DNA from: Nocardioides pantholopis
GTDB taxonomy: Bacteria; Actinomycetota; Actinomycetes; Propionibacteriales; Nocardioidaceae
Assembly (NCBI RefSeq): GCF_003710085.1
Contig: NZ_CP033324.1
Location: 3,101,501 to 3,165,500, forward strand
Direction: 5' to 3'
Length of the DNA stretch: 64,000 nucleotides
Position 1 is the stretch's first letter. Each line of letters begins with the position of its first letter. A model generated the notes under the pieces. The model did no database searches and was not told the origin of the DNA. It saw only the letters and a list, made by a program, of their open reading frames with translations. Positions 59,348 to 64,000 of the stretch are shown here, in pieces. The position numbers and the translations under genes were made by a program.

Positions 59348-60816
59348 CCGGGGCGGCGCCGGACCCGGAGGGTGCCGGCACCGAGCAGTGGCAGCGGCTG
59401 GACCCCCGGATGCTGGTCGTCCACCCGGTCCAGGAGCTGGTCCGCTTCCTGCCGGTCCTGATCGGCGCCTTCGTGGCCGGCCGCGCCACGGGCGCCGGCA
59501 TCTGGCAGGTCCTCGGCGTGGTGGTCCCGGTCGCGCTCGGTGTGCTGCGCTACCTGACCACCCGCTACCGGCTGACCGCCGACCGGGTCGAGCTGCGCAC
59601 CGGCCTGCTGCAGCGCCGGCTGCTGTCCACCCGCGTCGACCGGGTGCGCACCGTCGACCTGACCGCCAGCCCGACGCACCGGCTGCTGGGGCTGACGACG
59701 ATGCGGATCGGGACCGGGTCCACCGACGAGGACGGCTTCGACCTCGACGGTCTCCCGGTCGCCGCGGCGCGCCGGCTGCGCGAGCAGCTGCTGGGCGGGG
59801 TCCCGGCCGACCCGGCCCCGGCCGCCGAGGACTCCCCGGTCGCGCTGCGCCTCGACCCGCGCTGGGTCCGGTACGCCCCGCTGACCAGCACCGGGCTGGT
59901 CGCGGCCGCGGCCGCACTGGGCGTCGGCGCCCAGGTCCTGGACTCCCTCGGAGCCTGGCGGGTCCTCGACGTCGAGGGCCGGCCCGCGAGCCTGCCGGCG
60001 CTCGGCCTCGCGGCCGCGGGAGCCCTGGTCGTGGCGGCGGCGGTCTCCGCGCTCGCGGTCGTGGGCTACCTGGCGGCCAACTGGGACCTCCGGCTCTCGC
60101 ACCGGGGCCGGTCCTGGCACCTGCGGCGCGGCGCGCTCACCACCCGCGAGACCACCCTCGACGACGACCGGGTCGCCGGGGTCACGCTGGCCGAGCCGGT
60201 CGGCCTGCGGCTGGCCGGCGCCGCGACCGTGCAGGCCATCGTCACCGGGCTGGACCGGGAGGAGCGCGGCAGCAGCACCCTCGTCCCGCCGGCGCCGTAC
60301 GCCGTGGCCGCCGGGGTGGCCGCGGCGGTGCTCGGCAGCCACCGGCCGTTGACCGACCCGCTGCGTCCGCACGGCCCCGCCGCGGTGCGGCGCCGCTGGG
60401 TCCGCGCGCTGGGCCCCGCTGCCGGGGTCGCCGCCACCGCGGCGGCGCTGGTGCTGCTGGCCGGGACGAGCCCGTGGCTGCTGGGCGCCGGCGCGCTCGC
60501 GCTCGGGGTCGCGCCGCTGCTGGCCCGGGACCGGGCCGCCTCCCTGGGCCACGCGCTCACCGAGCGGCATCTGGTGGCCCGCAGCGGCAGCGTCGTCCGA
60601 CGCCGCGAGGTGCTCCAGACCGACGCCGTCATCGGGTGGGTGCTGCGCGAGACCTGGACCCAGCGGCGCGCGGGCCTGGTCACGCTGCTGGCCACCACCG
60701 CGGGCGGCGACCAGGCCGTCGAGGTGCCCGACCTCCCCGGCCCCGAGGCGGTCGCGCTGGCCTCGGCCGCTACGCCGGGATTGGTCACCCAGTTCCGGAT
60801 CGTGGGACCGCCGTGA
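59344..60816 (+). CDS. Bacterial PH-domain membrane protein (YdbT-like)
   Basis: 490 residues, GTG start overlapping the previous stop. Two to three repeats of bPH2 domains are separated by hydrophobic helices. The first is near 60-150 (TRYRLTADRVELRTGLLQRR, LLSTRVDRVRTVDLTAS). The second is near 235-330 (WDLRLSHRGRSWHLRRGALT, TTLDDDRVAGVTLAEPVG). A third is near 400-485 (HALTERHLVARSGSVVRRRE). Partner of the upstream YdbS-like protein. Confidence 0.88.
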   Translation: MTGAAPDPEGAGTEQWQRLDPRMLVVHPVQELVRFLPVLIGAFVAGRATGAGIWQVLGVVVPVALGVLRYLTTRYRLTADRVELRTGLLQRRLLSTRVDRVRTVDLTASPTHRLLGLTTMRIGTGSTDEDGFDLDGLPVAAARRLREQLLGGVPADPAPAAEDSPVALRLDPRWVRYAPLTSTGLVAAAAALGVGAQVLDSLGAWRVLDVEGRPASLPALGLAAAGALVVAAAVSALAVVGYLAANWDLRLSHRGRSWHLRRGALTTRETTLDDDRVAGVTLAEPVGLRLAGAATVQAIVTGLDREERGSSTLVPPAPYAVAAGVAAAVLGSHRPLTDPLRPHGPAAVRRRWVRALGPAAGVAATAAALVLLAGTSPWLLGAGALALGVAPLLARDRAASLGHALTERHLVARSGSVVRRREVLQTDAVIGWVLRETWTQRRAGLVTLLATTAGGDQAVEVPDLPGPEAVALASAATPGLVTQFRIVGPP

Positions 60817-60870
60817 GACGCCGGACACCTCGGGCGGTGCCGGCCCGCTCGCCCCGCTAGCGTGTGCGCC

Positions 60871-63800
60871 ATGTTCTCCAAGGTGCTGGTGGCGAACCGC
60901 GGCGAGATCGCGGTCCGGGCGTTCCGTGCGGCCTACGAGCTCGGGGTGCGCACGGTGGCGGTCTTCCCCTACGAGGACCGGGGCTCCGAGCACCGGCTCA
61001 AGGCCGACGAGGCCTACGAGATCGGCGAGCGCGGCCACCCGGTGCGCACCTACCTCGACCCCGAGACCATCGTCGCCGCCGCCGTCCGCGCCGGCGCCGA
61101 CGCGGTCTACCCGGGCTACGGCTTCCTCTCCGAGAACCCCGCCCTGGCCGAGGCCTGCGCCAACGCCGGGATCACGTTCGTCGGCCCCACCGCCGACGTC
61201 CTGGAGCTGACCGGCAACAAGGCCCGCGCCATCGCCGCCGCGAAGGCGGCCGGCGTGCCCACGCTGGCCAGCGTCGAGCCGTCCACCGACGTCGACGCGC
61301 TGGTCGAGTCCGCCGCCGACCTCCCCTACCCCCTGTTCGTCAAGGCCGTCGCCGGCGGCGGCGGGCGCGGCATGCGTCGGGTCGACGACCCGAGCCGGCT
61401 GCGCGAGGCCGTCGAGACCTGCATGCGCGAGGGCGAGGCGGCGTTCGGCGACCCCACCGTCTTCATCGAGCAGGCAGTCGTCGAGCCGCGCCACATCGAG
61501 GTGCAGATCCTCGCCGACGCCGAGGGCAACGTCATCCACCTCTACGAGCGCGACTGCTCGGTCCAGCGGCGCCACCAGAAGGTCGTCGAGATCGCCCCGG
61601 CGCCGAACCTCGACCCGGAGCTCCGCGACCGGATCTGCGCGGACGCGGTCCGCTTCGCCCGCGAGATCGGCTACCGCAACGCCGGCACCGTGGAGTTCCT
61701 GCTCGACCCGCACGGCAACTACGTCTTCATCGAGATGAACCCGCGCATCCAGGTCGAGCACACCGTGACCGAGGAGGTCACCGACGTCGACCTCGTGCAG
61801 TCGCAGCTGCGCATCGCCGCCGGCGAGACGCTCGCCGACCTGGGCCTGTCCCAGGAGAGCATCACGGTGCGAGGCGCGGCCCTGCAGTGCCGGATCACCA
61901 CCGAGGACCCGGCCAACAACTTCCGCCCCGACACCGGGGTGATCACCACCTACCGCTCGCCGGGCGGCGCGGGCGTGCGCATCGACGGCGGTACGACGTA
62001 CACCGGCGCGGAGGTCTCCGCGCACTTCGACTCGATGCTGGCCAAGCTCACCTGCCGGGGCCGGACCTTCGACAAGGCAGTCGCCCGGGCGCGCCGGGCG
62101 ATCGCGGAGTTCCGCATCCGCGGGGTCTCCACGAACATCGCCTTCCTCCAGGCGGTGCTCGCCGACCCCGACTTCGTCGCCGGGAACGTCACCACCTCGT
62201 TCATCGAGAGCCACCCGCAGCTGCTCCAGGCGCGCAGCTCCGGCGACCGGGGCACCAAGCTCCTCACCTACCTCGCCGAGGTCACGGTGAACCAGCCGCA
62301 CGGCCCGGCGCCGGTCAGCGTCGACCCCGCCACCAAGCTGCCGGACACCAACCTGGACGTCCCGGCCCCGAACGGCACCCGGCAGCTGCTCCTCGAGGTC
62401 GGCCCCGAGGAGTTCGCCCGGCGGCTGCGCGAGCAGACCCGGGTCGCCGTCACCGACACCACCTTCCGCGACGCCCACCAGTCGCTGCTGGCCACCCGGG
62501 TGCGCACCCGCGACCTGCTCACGGTCGCGCCGCACGTGGCCCGCACGACCCCCGAGCTGTGGTCCCTGGAGGCCTGGGGCGGCGCGACGTACGACGTGGC
62601 GCTGCGGTTCCTGGGCGAGGACCCGTGGGACCGGCTGAGCAAGCTGCGCCAGGCGGTGCCGAACATCTGCCTGCAGATGCTGCTGCGCGGGCGCAACACG
62701 GTCGGCTACACGCCGTACCCGACGAAGGTGACCGACGCGTTCGTCCAGGAGGCCGCGGCCAGCGGGCTCGACGTGTTCCGGATCTTCGACGCCCTCAACG
62801 ACGTCGAGCAGATGCGCCCCGCGATCGAGGCGGTCCGCGCGACCGGCACGACGGTCGCCGAGGTCGCGCTGTGCTACACCGGCGACCTCTCCGACCCGGG
62901 CGAGAAGCTCTACACCCTCGACTACTACCTGCGGCTCGCGGAGCGGATCGTCGAGGCCGGCGCCCACGTCCTGGCGATCAAGGACATGGCCGGCCTGCTC
63001 CGGGCCCCGGCGGCGCGGCGGCTGGTCACCGCCCTGCGGGAGAACTTCGACCTGCCGGTGCACCTGCACACCCACGACACCCCCGGCGGCCAGCTGGCGA
63101 CGCTGACCGCCGCGATCGAGGCCGGCGTCGACGCCGTCGACGCGGCCTGCGCCTCGATGGCCGGCACCACGTCCCAGCCGGCGCTGTCCGCGCTGGTCTC
63201 CGCCACCGACCACTCCGAGCGCGAGACGGGCCTCTCGCTGGCCGCTGTCAACGCCCTGGAGCCGTACTGGGAGGCCACCCGCCGCGTCTACGCGCCGTTC
63301 GAGTCCGGGCTGCCCTCCCCCACCGGCCGGGTGTACCGCCACGAGATCCCCGGCGGCCAGCTCTCCAACCTGCGCCAGCAGGCCATCGCGCTGGGCCTGG
63401 GCGAGAAGTTCGAGCAGGTCGAGGAGATGTACGCCGCGGCGAACGACATCCTCGGCAACGTCGTGAAGGTGACCCCGTCCTCCAAGGTCGTCGGCGACCT
63501 GGCCCTGCACCTGGTGGCCGTCGGCGCCGACCCGGCCGAGTTCGCGGAGCACCCGCAGAAGTTCGACATCCCCGACTCGGTGATCGGCTTCCTCAACGGC
63601 GAGCTCGGCGACCCGCCCGGCGGCTGGCCCGAGCCGTTCCGCACCCGCGCCCTGGAGGGCCGCAGCTGGCAGCCCCAGGACGAGGAGCTCAGCGCGGAGC
63701 AGGAGGCCGGCCTCGCCGGCACCTCGAGCGAGAGCAGCCCCACCCGGCGCCGCACCCTCAACGAGCTGCTCTTCCCCGGCCCGACGAAGACCTTCAACGA

Positions 63801-64000
63801 GGGCCGCGCGGTGTACGGCGACACCTCGGTGCTGCCGACCCTGGACTACCTCTACGGCCTGCGCAGCGGCACCGAGCACGACGTGGAGCTGGACGCCGGC
63901 AAGACCCTGATCCTCGGGGTCCAGGCCGTCAGCGAGCCCGATGAGCGCGGCTTCCGCACGGTGATGTCGCTGATCAACGGCCAGCTGCGCCCGATCAGCG
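60871..64000 (+). CDS. pyc: Pyruvate carboxylase (3' end beyond the window)
   Basis: Makes oxaloacetate from pyruvate, bicarbonate and ATP. The first 1043 residues are visible, and the frame is open at the edge. The biotin carboxylase domain starts [20 protein letters not shown], with AVAGGGGRGMRRVDD and FIEMNPRIQVEHTVTEEVTD. The carboxyltransferase domain starts near residue 525 (VTDTTFRDAHQSLLATRVRT), with the carbamylated Lys in AIKDMAG and metal ligands in HLHTHDTPGG. The C-terminal biotinyl domain lies past the window. TAGCGT (60858-60863) sits 7 nt before the ATG, suggesting a leaderless transcript. Confidence 0.96.
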   Translation, partial: MFSKVLVANRGEIAVRAFRAAYELGVRTVAVFPYEDRGSEHRLKADEAYEIGERGHPVRTYLDPETIVAAAVRAGADAVYPGYGFLSENPALAEACANAGITFVGPTADVLELTGNKARAIAAAKAAGVPTLASVEPSTDVDALVESAADLPYPLFVKAVAGGGGRGMRRVDDPSRLREAVETCMREGEAAFGDPTVFIEQAVVEPRHIEVQILADAEGNVIHLYERDCSVQRRHQKVVEIAPAPNLDPELRDRICADAVRFAREIGYRNAGTVEFLLDPHGNYVFIEMNPRIQVEHTVTEEVTDVDLVQSQLRIAAGETLADLGLSQESITVRGAALQCRITTEDPANNFRPDTGVITTYRSPGGAGVRIDGGTTYTGAEVSAHFDSMLAKLTCRGRTFDKAVARARRAIAEFRIRGVSTNIAFLQAVLADPDFVAGNVTTSFIESHPQLLQARSSGDRGTKLLTYLAEVTVNQPHGPAPVSVDPATKLPDTNLDVPAPNGTRQLLLEVGPEEFARRLREQTRVAVTDTTFRDAHQSLLATRVRTRDLLTVAPHVARTTPELWSLEAWGGATYDVALRFLGEDPWDRLSKLRQAVPNICLQMLLRGRNTVGYTPYPTKVTDAFVQEAAASGLDVFRIFDALNDVEQMRPAIEAVRATGTTVAEVALCYTGDLSDPGEKLYTLDYYLRLAERIVEAGAHVLAIKDMAGLLRAPAARRLVTALRENFDLPVHLHTHDTPGGQLATLTAAIEAGVDAVDAACASMAGTTSQPALSALVSATDHSERETGLSLAAVNALEPYWEATRRVYAPFESGLPSPTGRVYRHEIPGGQLSNLRQQAIALGLGEKFEQVEEMYAAANDILGNVVKVTPSSKVVGDLALHLVAVGADPAEFAEHPQKFDIPDSVIGFLNGELGDPPGGWPEPFRTRALEGRSWQPQDEELSAEQEAGLAGTSSESSPTRRRTLNELLFPGPTKTFNEGRAVYGDTSVLPTLDYLYGLRSGTEHDVELDAGKTLILGVQAVSEPDERGFRTVMSLINGQLRPIS

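Noticed and set aside
59110..63879. Very long minus-strand open frame opposite the PH-domain genes and pyc
   Set aside because: Low-complexity Arg/Gly/Val translation with no family motifs; it mirrors the third-position GC bias of the real plus-strand genes.
60864..63944. Long plus-strand Arg-rich frame over pyc
   Set aside because: A shadow of the pyruvate carboxylase frame, which carries all the conserved motifs.

Overview
The window is about 72% GC by eye, uses many GTG starts and has tightly overlapping genes (ATGA/GTGA junctions). It also has promoters whose -10 box lies 6-7 nt from the start codon (leaderless-type). Together with the gene content (flagella plus FliW/CsrA, acyl-CoA carboxylase with an epsilon subunit, pyruvate carboxylase), this points to a motile high-GC actinobacterium, most likely of the Nocardioides type. 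Species cannot be read from the sequence.

1-24.4 kb is a flagellar and chemotaxis locus. A long minus-strand operon runs from flgB (12.45 kb) through flgC, fliE, fliF, fliG, fliH, fliI, fliJ, a two-domain peptidoglycan hydrolase, fliK, flgD and flgE. A second minus-strand operon, flbD-motA-motB-fliL, follows and continues off the left edge. Next come two cheX/cheY-type pairs with a FliT-like gene, fliS and fliD, then flagellin fliC, sigma factor fliA, and a plus-strand operon flgN-flgK-flgL-fliW followed by csrA. cheR and cheB close the block. 24.4-29.8 kb holds an uncharacterised gene, a chemoreceptor, cheW and cheA. Six operons in this region carry the same promoter pattern, CTCA-N16-(G/A)(C/T)CGA, which reads as the regulon of the FliA encoded here. 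The flagellin leader carries a hairpin with an ideal CsrA-type GGA loop, matching the local fliW and csrA.

29.8-50.7 kb is mixed metabolism and regulation: a CoA-binding protein, a PaoABC-like molybdenum aldehyde oxidoreductase, a membrane acyltransferase-like protein, purE/purK, a stand-alone winged-helix protein, an adenylate cyclase, a PH-domain membrane protein, birA, accD/accE, a histidine phosphatase and nnrD. An SDR, an orphan OmpR-type regulator, maf, a glgC-type gene, an acyl-CoA dehydrogenase, a TetR regulator and a DUF2236 (MpaB-type) protein follow.

50.8-64 kb begins with the biotin-carrying carboxylase alpha subunit. Directly coupled to it is a six-gene array of membrane proteins (52.6-58.8 kb) that I cannot assign to a known system. 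The array is a tandem duplication of a three-gene unit (A-B-C, D-E-F). All six encode a TPM-like extracytoplasmic domain and a membrane anchor, and four add a cytoplasmic Cys/His metal-site-like domain containing an NPLH motif. Two bacterial PH-domain genes and a pyruvate carboxylase cut by the right edge end the window. No tRNA, rRNA, CRISPR array, transposase or prophage was seen. Short tandem repeats at gene junctions and two families of dispersed inverted repeats are present.
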